In this document: in pieces, positions 34,683-45,654 of the stretch
Numbering within the stretch: position 1 is the first letter of the stretch
Layout of the letters: each line of letters starts with the position of its first letter
NCBI GenBank assembly: GCA_021186555.1
Contig: JAJKFL010000427.1
Coordinates: 24,415,238-24,479,237, forward strand
Source: Reticulitermes speratus
Lineage: Eukaryota > Arthropoda > Insecta > Blattodea > Rhinotermitidae
Direction: 5' to 3'
DNA length: 64,000 nucleotides
Notes under the pieces: model-generated
Databases searched by the model: none
Told to the model about the DNA's origin: nothing
Seen by the model: the letters and a program-made list of their open reading frames with translations, nothing else
Position numbers and translations under genes: made by a program

Positions 34683-37600
34683 CTAGAAGCAAAATATTAC
34701 TATATACTATATTCTTCCAAATTTAATGTGCACCCAGCTTTTGAAAGTTCAAATGGAAGACAAACATGTTATTGAATTACTTGAAAACACAGTAAATAAA
34801 TGTTTGTGCATTACACATTTTTGGAATAATGGTATTCACAACAAAGCAGTTCCAGTCTTATGGTCTTAACCAAAACTCCAACTATTCGGTGCCTTACTGA
34901 TGCTGGACCATTTCTGTCTACTGCAAACTTACTTAATAGAACTTAATAACGCAGTAGGAATATATGTATTCCCAACTAATTGCACATCTGTTAATTGACA
35001 TGTATATTATTACTTCTCGACATGTTTTGGCTATTAATAATAGCCATCCTCAGGGAGTTCATTGAACGTACCATATTGATAGTATCTGGTAAGTGATAAA
35101 TTATAGAGTCAAATAGTTAAAATTAGGTTAAAATTTTACAAGATTTGTATTAGTTCCTCCGTGTATTTCTTTGCATCCAAATATCTATAGTGAATAGTTC
35201 TCTTCGATCGTATTTGGATCGTAAATCAAGTATAGCACAAATGATGTATACTTGATTGAAGAACACTCCATACTGAACCTCATGTCTGAGAAGTAATCTT
35301 ATACATGTTGACCAATAGATGAGCAATTAGCTGGAAATAAATATATTCTTATACATATCTATTGCATGGAAAATGTATGACATCAAAAATTAATAACAAA
35401 GACCTACACACAGATCTAGTAACAGTCACCCTTTACACGAAACTCACTACACATCATACAGGGACAAGATCCATAAGGGATCAAAGATAAATTAGATGTG
35501 TGTATACAAAAAAAAACTACAACACAGCAACATACAACATTTTTACTATGTTTAATGAAAATGCCATAATTAACATTACTGTTTTATTGCTCTAACATAT
35601 TATACTTTTAAAAATACTCTTTTAATCACAGTTTGTGAAACCCACATGGTCTACAGTAGGTGCAAGAATACTGTAATACACAATATGAATTACTTTTAAT
35701 TTGTTATACTCTAGTAAGTTTTAGATCTATCTGCAGAGCTCCCTGAGGATGGCATAAGAAATGCCAAAACATGTAGGAGCAGTATAAGACTGTATCTGTA
35801 TATATCAAAGGTGCATTTGTTGGTATCATGAATGAACAATTTAATGACCAATTGTTTAACGTTATGTAAATAACCAACACTGTATCAGAAGGACCCCAAG
35901 TTTGGACGTTGTTAAAGACTGCGTTTGAACGTGATTCATCCACTGCCCTTCCTCATATCGTTCATAATATTAAATAAGCAGTGCTTCTGAACACAAGACA
36001 GCTTGAAGAATACTGACTTCTGTGATGGGACATCGTGTCGTTGGTAGAAATTTACCAATATTTGGAAGTACTTGCTGCCTCAGTCTTCTGGGTATTCTAC
36101 CACACTACATGGTGTCGCATCCTGACAGTATTCATAGTTATGGCCATAAGAATCTCATAAATCAAATGACAACTCTTTTATTTTTGAGGGAGGGAGGTGC
36201 ATTTTGAATGGTTAAACAAATGACTGCAGTTTGTGTCCTTTTCTAATAAACGCAACATGTGAATTACAAAAATTTGGTGATGCTTCATAAATTTAGTATA
36301 ATCCTGATAGCTTATAATAGGGTTTTCTTTGTGTACCTGTATATGTGCATATTTTAACATTGTTATGCTTATCAGTAATGCACTTGTTACTAAAACAGCT
36401 AACACATGAAACAGTGAATAAAATTCAAAAACTATTTAACAGTAACTTAAACCTAATTTTTGGCAGTGGCACCTTCTGCACACCAGATGTAATGCCTATG
36501 TCAGAGCTTGTCTGTGGTAATGCATGTGTACCATATGAGGAAGATGCTGATACTGACTGGGACAGAATTTATCTGTGCATCCTACCTACTATATACCACC
36601 TATGTGTGTTTTACATTACGTTACATTACACTGTATCAGCTCTAAAGTGATCATATTTATCAGGTTATAATCAGCTGAAATAGCACTCACTTGACAAGCT
36701 GTGACAGCGTGTCATTGTGTCGAGGTATGATGTACTCGTCTAGATCCACCAGGGCAGCATATGAGTATCGGTACATGCTACGGTACAGACAGTCATTAAG
36801 GGCTGCAAACAAGCCCTCAGTACGTATCTCTTTCTGGGAAACCATATTCAGTTGCCATGGCAACACAGTGACAACACCATTGGCAATATAATCCTCTAGG
36901 ATGCAGCCCACTTGAGGCCCCACAGTGTCATTGTACAGTGTGAAGTGATGTACCCCAAGAATCGAGTTCAGTTCCAAGAACTCCAGCATCTGCAGTGCCT
37001 GCAACACAACAGGATGAGGATGTGTTTCTTGTCCAATGTTTTGCCGGTTCATCAGATGGTGATTAATGCCTAAGTTACTGCAGCCACTTCCATCCACAGC
37101 CATTTCCAATTCAAAATCATACTGTCACTTGACACTATCCTGTGCAGTTGACAAAGCCTCAGGTAAATTAAGGCTTGTTAGTTTCGTGACTTCCACAGTG
37201 GCATAGTTGAGGCTCCTGTTCTTCAGGGATGTGGTGCCGTGTCACATCACCGTAGGACAAAGACTTAAAATTAAGCCTTCTTAGGCACAACTGACTGCCC
37301 GCTCGGGCAAAACCAGCCTAACCTGTAAGTGGTTCTTGAAATTCAGACATGTCAAGTGACTTAGATCAATGTGATAGAATGACCCACTCAGCCAGGGCTG
37401 GACTAAGGGGCGTGCCAGCCGGGTAGCTGCCCAGGGTGCAAACTTATTAGGGGTGCTACAATGTCACTGTAATAATCAGAAATATGGTGCTAGTAAACTC
37501 AGGTTTCCATGTGCAAAAGTTTCTCTGAAAATTATCCGCAATTTGGGACACTACTCAAAAATGTTCCCCAGCCCTGTCCTAGGCTGAAAAAGTTTAAAGA

Positions 37601-40600
37601 ATATCGGTTTGAAGTAGTGCCAAATTATTAGCCTGCCCAGGGTGCCCACATGTCTCGGGCTGGCCCTGCCCTCAGCTCTCCCAAAACGCGCACATAGGTG
37701 CTGCATATTATTTGCATATAAATTTGGCTATCAAGCTGCCCTTGATTGTTCAACACTAACGGATCAGCTGTACAGGTTATAGGTCAATAGGACTGAATGA
37801 GGTGGGAAAAGGAAGGCAAATGGTTAGCAAATACAAATTTGAAAGCCACATTGCCAAGACCTGCGTGAAGGTACTTGTAGTATCCTGGCATTTTTCTGGA
37901 CAGACTGGGAAAAATTTGGAAAGACCTGCCAGTATAGGTGGTTTCTTGCCAGAGATTCAAACTGAGAAACTTCTGGATACTCACACAAGAGCACAAAGCC
38001 TTATCAGAATACCATTTTGCTTGTAGTCCATATATATATATGAAGCAGTAAGCGTATTTTGTGCGTTTACCTGGTTGTAGTTGAAATGGATGGGTTTTAC
38101 ACAGATAGCAATCTTGTCAGGAATATCTGCAGAGGTATTCCTGAAGTCAGGGTCCCAGTCTGCATTACGGACCAGCAGATGGTTGGCTGGTGGAAGTTTC
38201 AGCCGACTGACAATGGACACACTGTAGGGTGCAGAGAGGTTCTGTTGTAAGGGACAAAGGACAAAGCACGCACTGTACTTCAGGTTCCAGTTCTCCCTTA
38301 TAACCTGAAACAGAAGTGTGAGGCAAGGGTACTAGTCTTCAAAACAGCCACTGATGTTATAGCCACACAGACAGCTACGTAACTGACCTTGACTTTCGCT
38401 AAGACAGACACAGAATGAGTGGTACTGGTGCTGTTTCCATACCACAGCCTGCACCACACCCGCTCAGGACCCCGTGTCTTGGTAGCCCCCACTACACGTA
38501 TGCTGTTTTCCTCACGTCGATCATAGAAGGCAGAGAACACAAAGAACTTGAACCTGAAAAATGTCACTAGTTTCAGCTCAGGGACTAAGCCATCATCATG
38601 CCACTAACAAAAAACTATGAAAAGGAACCTCTGTATATAATGTAGGTATCAGATCTCCCCCTTTACATCGATGAATACACTATAAATGTGTATAACATAA
38701 TTAGATTTTTTCAATGAGGGTTAAGGAAATGTTAAAACTGTGTGATCGCAAAGTAAATGTTAAAATACCAAAGTTATAAAACAATAGAGAACAATATTGT
38801 TCAGCAATAATTTAAAAAGAATAATTTGAGGCAAAGAGTCAACTGTAAAGGTTTTTTATGTATAATGCAGTACTAGTATGAAGCGTGACAAGCTACCGGT
38901 ATCACCCTATATGTTGTTAATTAGTTATTAAGATTCATGCATTATCTGTTACCTGATCTGAACATTCATGTGTAAATGGTCTAGTCAAACTGAGGACCCT
39001 GTTGTGAAATGCCAGAATGGAATTCAACATCACACTTAATGTTCAAAGAAGAAATTTGAGGTTAGGATGCATGTATTTTTACTTCACAACTTGCTTGTGA
39101 AGCCATCATACTCCAATGTTGCGTGATATTAAGGATACATTTACATACGTATCTCATGGCACAACATGTGTGTTGCTAAACATGTCCTGTCAAAGTAAAT
39201 GTTCGGCTTTGAATCTAGGCGTACAACACACACACCTACAGCAAGGCCGGCCTTACGCCGACTGGACTGATTTGACGCAATCGGGCCCCGCACTCGTGGG
39301 GGATTCGCGCGGTAGAGCCCAAGGAGAAGCAAAATGAATATTTTCAATTAAGAAAAGTTTATTTTATGCGCTCAATAAATCTTAAATTATTGCGCTAAAT
39401 AACAGGAGATTCGATAAATAATTGTGATATTTTAAAGTTCATAATATTTGTTATGGGCTGCCATTGCGGTTACCTACCTCAGGCGCCAAAAAACCTAGCT
39501 TTGCCACTGCTATACGAAACGAAGTGATATTTGACAGTCGTGTGGAAATTATCATCCAGGACAGAGTCCTTCTTGAGAAGATGATAGCAGCTCCGTCCGT
39601 TAATAAATTCCCCGTCTCTCATGCATTTTTACGATGTGTTTTAATATTATCCATCCATCTATGCTTAGATCAAGCAACGTCTTCCATTCAGGTTTCCGGT
39701 TAACATTTTGTTACGAAATCTATCGTCTCTTCTATGCGTGCTACATACCAGTAACAACTGACGAAGAATACAAATTATGTACGAGTAATTCATTTTTGAG
39801 TTGTGACGTAACCGTTGCAGATTCTGTGTTGACTTTTGGCTTACGTAATGGAGTAATGTACAGAACGTTCCGGGAATACGTGGCAATATGTATCCCTTAA
39901 ATATACGTGAAAGTGTATGAAGATGAAGTGGGCTTATGAAAGTAAATGTTACGACCGAAGAATTGTGAATTGGGAGGGTAACATATGACGTTATACAACA
40001 AGGTGCCGATCTCAGTGACCGCGCTGACTAAGCCGTGGGCCTGCGGTCGCTCGCTTGGTGGGATTGCGGGTTCGAATCCCACCGGGGGCATTGATGTCTG
40101 TCTCTTGTGAGTATTGTGTGTTGTCAGGTAGAAGTCTTTGCGTCGGACTGATCACTCGTTCAGAAGAATCCTACCTAGTGTGATCGTGAAGCCTCGATAA
40201 TGAGGAGGCCCTGGCCCACTAGGGGCTGTCCAGCCATGAAAAAATACAAGGAACTCTGTGATTTGTACAGATCACCTACCGTTCAATTAAAACACTTAAA
40301 ACATTGAAATATACGCTGAGACCAAGAAAGAGATGGAAAGATAGCATTAAGATGGATCTCAAGAAAGTAATTTGTGGGGCTGGAAGACAGCAAAAACTGG
40401 TTCTAGGTTATGTCCAATGGTGACCTTCAGTAATAACAGTTGTTAACCGAAAGACAGATACAATCGTAGTGAAGATAAATAGGATAGCATAAGGTGCTGT
40501 TGTACTACAACGCTGTACCCTCCAGCGCTGGAAAACTGTCTATATCAAAATATTCAAGATGGTAACACGTGGCGGTTTTTTGCCAATTTTTGAAACACCT

Positions 40601-43600
40601 GTATAGCGATAAACAAACACAACGGTATAGGAATTAGCACTTATCCTTTGTATTCGAGACGTATTCATTCGATATACTGACCAGAAGAAAATATGTTTAT
40701 GAAATACGTAGCGGTCCATGTTACCTTGTGCCGGAGACTATCTGCCACACTCCGTCCTTGGCAGTGATGTTGTGCCCAGGAAACCTGGACTCCATTCCCG
40801 CGGGAACTCCACCCTTCGCTGCACTGTTCGATTCTTGGATTACCCTGACGGAATCCGGTTGCTCGCCTGTTTTACGCCCCGCTGGGAATATGCGGGCCCC
40901 GACGTGGTTGTCGCCGTTAGTGAGCCCTCCACGGTCCTCACGTACAAAGACGCCGAAATTGTAGTCGAAACCGGCTCCACGGTAAACCAAGTAATCTTCA
41001 CCCTGTAACAGGTTACACTCACATGGTTCCACGGTACACCAAGTAATCTTCATCCTGTAACAGGTTACACTCACGTGGCTCCACGGTACACCAAGTAATC
41101 TTCACTCTGTAACAGGTTACACTCACATGGCTCCACGGTACACCAAGTAATCTTCACCCTGTAACAGGTTACACTCACATGGCTCCACGGTACACCAAGT
41201 AATCTTCACCCTGTAACAGGTTACACTCACATGGCTCCACGGTACACCAAGTAATCTTCACCCTGTAACAGGTTACACTCACATGGCTCCACGGTACACC
41301 AAGTAATCTTCACCCTGTAACAGGTTACACTCACATGGAACCACGGTACACCAAGTAATCTCCATCTTAATATCTGACACCCCCGTTGCTATGTACATAC
41401 ACAGTATATTTCACGCTTGTTCAGTAATTACAGTCACAACCAACATAAATATATTTATGTGAACCCAGAAGTGCTGTTGAAAGCATCATAAGGACCAGTG
41501 ACAATACGTGCCTTACGTAAAACTCCTGTATCCACAAAAAATAAAACCTATAAAATTGTACACACGTGGATACTACACAAAATACCAGGAGTATAGGAAG
41601 GTCTATACAACCAACCTTTCTGCAGGACCAGTCTATCCGGTAGCAGGAAAATCCGTACGTAAAAGTACAGGATTAACACTGACCTTCTTATATTAGCACT
41701 GCATATACATCCACATCTTACGGTTCGACCCCATTTTATATATATTTTATACACTATTTTATATTCAATTTTTATGCTTATATGCTTTGTATTTTATATT
41801 TTTATTTTATAACTTTTATATTCACATTGTTAAGACATACCTTTTTTTAGGCAACCTCCCCCCCTTCCCCGTTTTATACATATAATTTTACAAAATAAGG
41901 GGATTACTTTTACAAAATGTATAAAGTTTAATTTTCATAGTTACTGTATAGGCCTGATTATGGCTCTATAGAGCTGAAACCGGTAGCCTAATTGTGTCAA
42001 AAATATATATGTTTGTTGTGACTGTAATTACTGAACAAGAGTGAAATATACTGTACAGTATATATGTTATGCAGACAAATGTGCACAGTTTTATGTTATT
42101 TAACACAATTTTATTAAATGCTGCCCAACATGTTTCTGGCCTATATAAGGCTCATCTTCAGGGGCTCTTTTGTTGAAATTACAACAGCTATATTATTGGT
42201 ATATAAAATTCTTAAAAAGCCGTTAGATGTATTTGGTTATTGGTATCTGTACCGGTCATGCTGGTGGGGGCGAGATTTTTCGCATACGTCCAGACCGGCC
42301 CTGGGGCCTACCCAGCCTCCTATACAATAGGTACCGGGTCTTTCCCGGGGGTAAAGCGGCCGGGGCGTGGTGCTGACCACCCACCCCCAACTAGCGCCGG
42401 GGTCAAGAATGAGTAGAGCTATACCTCTACTCCCCCTTTGGGCCTTCATGGCCTGATCTAGGGAAAACTTTACTTTACTTACCGGTCATGCTGCTTTCAC
42501 TATAGATTAGTTGGAGGCCTAATCTATAGTGAAAGCAGCATGACCGGTACAGATACCAATAACCAAATACATCTAACGGCTTTTTAAGAGTTTTATATAC
42601 CAATAATAAAGCTGTTGTAATTTCAACAAAAGAGCCCCTGAAGATGAGCCTTATATAGGCTAGAAATATGTTGGGCAACATTTAATAAAAATTGTGTTAA
42701 ATAACATAAAACTGTGTACATTTGTCTGCATAACATATACAGGGTATACACAAACGAATGGTGCGGTTTCAATGGTGAATAAAGGGAAACCGCACCATTC
42801 TTTTGTGTATATCCTGTATATAATTAAAAATGTACGGTACAAGTAACGTAAAGTTTATACTGTACAGTCTTCATGTAGTTTCGAATTAAGTGTGGCTCTG
42901 ATGTGTAAGAATTCGTAAAGTGTAAATTAATTACGCTCTGAATTTACCAAAAGTTGATAAAAGGCACAGCCTTCTATATGTTAACAAAACAGGATTGGTG
43001 TATCAGCGAGTACATGAACACTACGCCCTGCCAATGAGTTGTGACGTCAACAGTCTGTCAGTCACATGTGTCTGTAACAGACTGTCGCTAGACTTTATTG
43101 ATGGGCTGTCTGTAATACAAAGAGACCTTGCGAAAGTGTCCGTCTGGTGACGTTTCAATGGTGAGTCGAAACATGTCGAGTAGAAAATAATGTATGTGCT
43201 TTCGATAGAAAAACTGCTCATTAAAACACACAGTTATGTAGGACAACATGCTCACCGAATGTTGTGGTGTATTGGGAGGTGTTTAATTTGAATTTATAAT
43301 GGCTGCATTATGAGTCAGGGGCTCACAAATTTTAGAAAAATTTAGGCGCCATTTCAAAATTCTAGGCGTCAGAAGGGTGACAGTAAGCAAGTTCCATACT
43401 GATTACCCCCAAATATTAGGCGTCACTGCACAAAACGTAGTTCCCCCTAGAGCCGTGGCAACCCGGATGTTTAGACCCTAGTCATGAGGACAGACTTATT
43501 TAATCGTCACAACTTTATTCGTGTGTTTAGTATAAATTTTCATGGTTATAAGACCGGCAACAAGTTTCGGCTTACATTAAGCCATCCAGAGGCCGATTGT

Positions 43601-45403
43601 AAAAATACGAAATAATAACTATGTTTAAACATGTATTGTGTGTGTGTAAGCTTTAGATAGCAGGCTCTTACATGTATAAACATACATACATTCTACAGAT
43701 ACAATCGCAAGAGCTTATCAGGCGAAATATGTCGTATCTTTGTCTTACAAAATATTACAGGTTGTGTTTTTATACTTCGTAATACTTGATATAAAGATTA
43801 ACGATCAAAATTACAACGAAACTTACAGTCAATGCAGATGTTAAAATTTATTTATAAAATTTGACTAATTTGGGTACCCACCGGATGTTACACACTTCTG
43901 TTTAATCTTATTTATTATAATGTTGTTGTCATTTTTTTTAGAGTAGAGGTATAGTTCCACTCATTCGTAACATCGGCACTAGATGGAGGTGTGTGGTCAA
44001 CTTCACGCCCTGGCCGCGTTACCCCCGGTACCCATTGAATAGGAGGCTGGATGAGCCCCATAGCAGGTCTGGAGGTTTTGGAGAACAGAAAAATTTCCTA
44101 CCCATAGCGGCATTCGAACCCCGGACCGTCCAGTCCGTAACACGGTAGCCATAGTATGCTACCCCAACAGTTGTTCTGAGACGAAAGAATAAGTGCTGTG
44201 GGAATATTATGCGAGAGGAAAAGTCGGATACTTTTATTTCATGTCCGGTTTTTAGGCGCGTTTCGCAAAATTGCGAAAAGTGACTTAGCTTCGTCATGTC
44301 TGTCTGTCTGTCTGTCCGTCTGCCTGTCTGCCTGTCTGTCCATCCGTCCACCCGCATGGAACAACTCGGTTCCCACTGGACAGATTTTAATTAAACTTGA
44401 TATTTGCGTATTTTTTTAAAATCTGCTGGGAAACTTCAAGTTTCATTAAAATCTGACAATAATAACGGTACTTTACATGAATACCTATGTACATTTATGA
44501 CAATATCTCGCAGAATTCTTCTTATAATTAGAAATGTTTCAGACAAAAGTTGTAGAGAAAATCAAAACACACATTTTATGTTCAATTTCTTTTTTTTTTT
44601 TTTCGAAAATCGTGTCGTTTATGAGATAATGTGGAAAAATATGGTACAGCTGGACAGACCACAGATGGCAAAAGATGCGATTTGCATTCCGGACAACTAA
44701 GGCAAGAATACAGACACACTCTCATAGTATGTAATACTTATTGCTCTTTCACAGCAACAATGGTTACGCGAACGCGCCGGAATGTTACGTTATACGTGCA
44801 TTGCCTGTCTTGTTTTGTCTGTCATGAACAGTCCATCATGTTTTGTTTCGTGGATTGTTATGTACTGGTTATTAGACTATAGGATATAGCTGGTTAAGAG
44901 TGTCGTGTGCAAGCCTGTAGGTTACAGTATGTTCTCAAGTGCCTGCAGGCGAACACTGGGGTAGTCCTAATAATGTCATGTTCTCTGCCTTCATTTTCCA
45001 TAATGGAATCATGTCTTACATCGTAACATTCGTCCCTGTATAAGAGTTATTTTAAGTATAAATACAAATCACTACTAGCCCACTAACTAAATTTCTGCCG
45101 CCATAAAAGTGACTTGAATTTAACGACACATGGGCGGCCCGTTTGGCCAATACAGACTAAAATTACCTGCAGGATGGACTGTGTATCCTCGTAGTCGGGT
45201 TTGTCCCCTCTCCGACGACCACTGTGTCGCACCAGCACGCCGGCGCCTCGCCCTCTCTCATCGATGAGGAAGATCTCTGTGAGCACGATGACTCCGAAGA
45301 CGGCGAAAAACATGACCACAATGAAGAAGCTGAGGTTCGCGCGCTCTCGTAGAAGGCGAGAGCGCTGGGCGGACAGCTTCTTGCTGCTCCGAGACCTGAA
45401 CAT
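34142..45403 (-). CDS. Glycosyltransferase family 92 (DUF23/UPF0392) type II membrane protein, six exons
   Basis: Spliced model, minus strand: 45,403-45,167; 41,002-40,725; 38,553-38,388; 38,304-38,071; 36,998-36,691; 34,682-34,142. All five introns are GT-AG and every phase fits, giving 587 codons plus stop. GT92 enzymes transfer galactose in the Golgi (C. elegans GALT-1 is the reference member). Residues 1-22 are basic and cytosolic, and 23-47 form one membrane anchor (SFFIVVMFFAVFGVIVLTEI). The luminal domain has SAFYDRREE, ICVKPIHFNYNQALQMLEFL, HHFTLYNDTVG, VDLDEYIIPR (DxD-type metal site near 390-393) and HHYRVCEFGGNDC. The start is the only in-frame ATG of exon 1. The exact sugar acceptor is unknown. 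Introns carry many mobile elements, as usual for a large insect genome. Confidence 0.92.
35014..35056 (-). ncRNA. Hammerhead-like motif with G12 to A, intron 5
   Basis: Minus strand: CTGAGGA, extra T, helix II GGCTATTATTAATAGCC, AAAA in place of GAAA, CATGTC, then GAG. Helix I is weak. The G12 change removes the catalytic base, so activity is unlikely. Confidence 0.5.
35738..35780 (+). ncRNA. Hammerhead-like motif with G12 to A, intron 5, inverted relative to the previous one
   Basis: Helix I GCTCC/GGAGC (5 bp), core CTGAGGA, extra T, helix II GGCAT/ATGCC, AAAA, CATGTA. It shares the G12A change with the copy 0.7 kb away in the opposite orientation, suggesting common descent or gene conversion between inverted arms. 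Confidence 0.55.
36691..36998 (-). CDS. GT92 gene exon 5 (nucleotide-sugar site)
   Basis: Acceptor GTTGTGTTGCAG|GCACTGC, donor CTTGTCAA|GTGAGTGC. It codes ALQMLEFLELNSILGVHHFT, LYNDTVGPQVGC, GVVTVLPWQL and AALVDLDEYIIPRHNDTLSQ. The acidic DLDE is the expected metal/nucleotide-sugar site. The open frame upstream of 36,998 is intron. Confidence 0.93.
37393..37668. mobile_element. hAT-type MITE in intron 4
   Basis: 276 bp with ends CAGGGCTGG... and ...CCAGCCC-like CTGGCCCTG in inverse orientation. The 8-bp flanks are CACTCAGC (37,385-37,392) and CCCTCAGC (37,669-37,676), matching at seven of eight bases. The 8-bp duplication and CAGGG ends are hAT features. It has no coding capacity. Confidence 0.78.
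38071..38304 (-). CDS. GT92 gene exon 4
   Basis: Acceptor TTCTGTTTCAG|GTTATAAG, donor AACCAG|GTAAACGC, phase 0 at both ends (78 codons). It codes VIRENWNLKYSACFVLCPL through KIAICVKPIHFNYNQ. The CVKP-HFNYN block continues directly into exon 5, as in family members. Confidence 0.92.
38388..38553 (-). CDS. GT92 gene exon 3
   Basis: Acceptor ATTTTTCAG|GTTCAAG, donor GTCAAG|GTCAGTTA. It codes FKFFVFSAFYDRREENSIRV to SVSVLAKVK. The S-A-[FY]-Y-D-x-R block is characteristic of GT92 proteins. The intron to exon 4 is only 83 bp. Confidence 0.9.
40000..40245 (+). mobile_element. tRNA-derived SINE-3 in intron 2
   Basis: A tRNA-like head with a perfect B box (GGGTTCGAATCCCACC at about 40,068-40,083), preceded by CTCAGTGACCGCGCTGACTA. 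The body contains CGTCGGACTGATCACTCGTT and GGCCCACTAGGGGCTGTCCA and ends in ATGAAAAAATAC. No clean A box or flanking duplication was found by eye. Confidence 0.68.
40725..41002 (-). CDS. GT92 gene exon 2 (stem/N-terminal luminal region)
   Basis: Acceptor CCTGTTACAG|GGTGAAG, donor GCACAAG|GTAACATG. It codes residues 80-171 and two bases of codon 172, from GEDYLVYRGAGFDYNFGVFV to VWQIVSGT. The phase 2 end completes an Arg with exon 3, and the protein reads straight into FKFFVFSAFYDRRE. The first 26 bases belong to a 52-bp minisatellite that extends into intron 1. Confidence 0.82.
40977..41365 (-). repeat. 52-bp minisatellite spanning the exon 2 splice acceptor
   Basis: Units start at 40,977, 41,029, 41,081, 41,133, 41,185, 41,237, 41,289 and 41,341 (last one partial). 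On the minus strand each unit holds AACCTGTTACAG|GGTGAAGA, the acceptor and exon 2 start, and then CCATGTGAGTG, a donor-like site. Only the exon-proximal unit runs into the open exon 2 frame. In the others the frame hits TGA after GAGCCATG. Confidence 0.93.
41949..41990 (+). ncRNA. Hammerhead-like motif with G8 to T, intron 1
   Basis: Helix I TAGGC/GCCTA (5 bp), core CTGATTA (G8 replaced by T), extra T, helix II GGCTC/GAGCT, GAAA, helix III AC/GT with loop CG, cleavage base A. The architecture is complete but the key G8 is lost. Confidence 0.55.
42123..42165 (-). ncRNA. Hammerhead-like motif, left arm of fold-back
   Basis: Minus strand: helix I GCCC/GGGC, core CTGAAGA, helix II with a bulge (TGAGCC/GGCCA), GAAA, C-AT-G, TT then GGGC. 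Core bases are all consensus and helix II is imperfect. Confidence 0.58.
42264..42480 (+). mobile_element. SINE-2 fragment (5'-truncated) inserted in the fold-back arm
   Basis: 217 bp flanked by ACCGGTCATGCTG at 42,251-42,263 and 42,481-42,493. Body blocks CAGACCGGCCCTGGGGCCTA, AAGAATGAGTAGAGCTATAC and CTTCATGGCCTGATCTAGGG match SINE-2. The tRNA head is absent and the tail is ACTTTACTTTACTT. Confidence 0.85.
42634..42676 (+). ncRNA. Hammerhead-like motif, right arm of fold-back
   Basis: Helix I GCCC/GGGC, core CTGAAGA, helix II AGCC/GGCT with unpaired TG and A, GAAA, T-AT-G, TT. It differs from the left-arm copy by two substitutions, one of which changes helix III from C-G to T-G. Confidence 0.57.
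42740..42816. mobile_element. 77-bp hairpin MITE
   Basis: CAGGGTATACACAAACGAAT continues to GTGCGGTTTC, a 15-bp loop, then the inverse arm ending GTGTATATCCTG. TA flanks both sides (42,738-42,739 and 42,817-42,818). The arms are ~31 bp with a few mismatches. It directly abuts the fold-back element. Confidence 0.82.
43554..43597 (-). ncRNA. Decayed hammerhead-like motif, intron 1
   Basis: Minus strand: helix I CGGC/GCCG, core CTCTGGA (two changes from CTGANGA), extra T, helix II GGCTTA/TAAGCC, GAAA, C-TT-G, TT. Helices survive and the core does not. A partial 3' half (GTCGAAACATGTCGAG) also lies near 43,166. Confidence 0.45.
43935..44165 (-). mobile_element. SINE-2, near-complete copy with tRNA head
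   Basis: Minus strand: GGGGTAGCATACTATGGCTA (A-box region), then GGTCCGGGGTTCGAATGCC (B box). The body has CAGACCTGCTATGGGGCTCA and ACGAATGAGTGGAACTATAC. It shows that SINE-2 is tRNA-derived. Confidence 0.82.
44245..44810 (+). repeat. Repeat family 'R6', copy 2 (intron 1)
   Basis: Contains CGCGTTTCGCAAAATTGCGA, a (TGTC)n tract at 44,298-44,342, CCCGCATGGAACAACTCGG, TTTCAGACAAAAGTTGTAGA and CAATGGTTACGCGAACGCGC. This is the same block order as in copies at 27,800-28,690 and 54,405-54,960. Confidence 0.78.
45167..45403 (-). CDS. GT92 gene exon 1 (start codon, membrane anchor)
   Basis: Codes residues 1-79: MFRSRSSKKLSAQRSRLLRE, the membrane segment, then an Arg/Gly-rich stem ending DYEDTQSILQ. 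The donor is CTGCAG|GTAATTTT and the phase is 0. The frame stays open upstream to about 45,500 but has no other ATG. A GCTCCATGCAG acceptor-like site near 45,510 may bring in a 5' UTR exon. Confidence 0.85.
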
Positions 45404-45654
45404 TCTGAACAAACGTACACACTCTACAAACGTCTTCTTTGGGGGTTCGCGTACCTCACTGGGATTTGTGTTGTTTGTCGTTGATACAAATGCCACTGTT
45501 ACAAAGCTAATTAACCTGCATGGAGCAAGATAACATTACTACTGTTGTTAATGTGTTAATTTTTGTTTTTTTTTTTATTATTATGAATGCGTTTTTAGTT
45601 TCTTATATAATCAGTGATTAACTCCGAGGGCTATAGCCCTTCTATAGAAGCTGA

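Larger units (their letters stand above)
42067..42737. repeat. Long fold-back element with a hammerhead-like motif in each arm
   Basis: The left arm (42,067-42,263 plus 42,481-42,507) is the inverse of 42,508-42,737 apart from scattered changes. The centre is near CTAATCTATAGTGAAAGCAG. Arms carry TAAATAACATAAAACTGTG, the hammerhead-like motif, GTAATTTCAACAAAAGAGCC and TTGGTATCTGTACCGGTCAT. The left arm is interrupted by a SINE fragment (42,264-42,480). Confidence 0.88.

Noticed and set aside
39230..39320. hAT-like end (AAGGCCGGCCTTACGCC) near 39,235.
   Set aside because: Only one end is recognisable and no matching terminus or 8-bp duplication was found.
40068..40083. Genuine tRNA gene because of the perfect B box.
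   Set aside because: No complete cloverleaf could be drawn around it. The sequence continues into a SINE-like body and poly(A)-like tail.
40977..41365. CRISPR-like array of regular repeats.
   Set aside because: Repeats are contiguous without variable spacers, and the setting is a eukaryotic intron. It is a minisatellite.
45083..45496. A 137-codon frame used as a complete protein, starting upstream at 45,496.
   Set aside because: The upstream 'start' is GTG, not ATG. The only in-frame ATG is at 45,403, and a good splice donor ends the coding part at 45,167.
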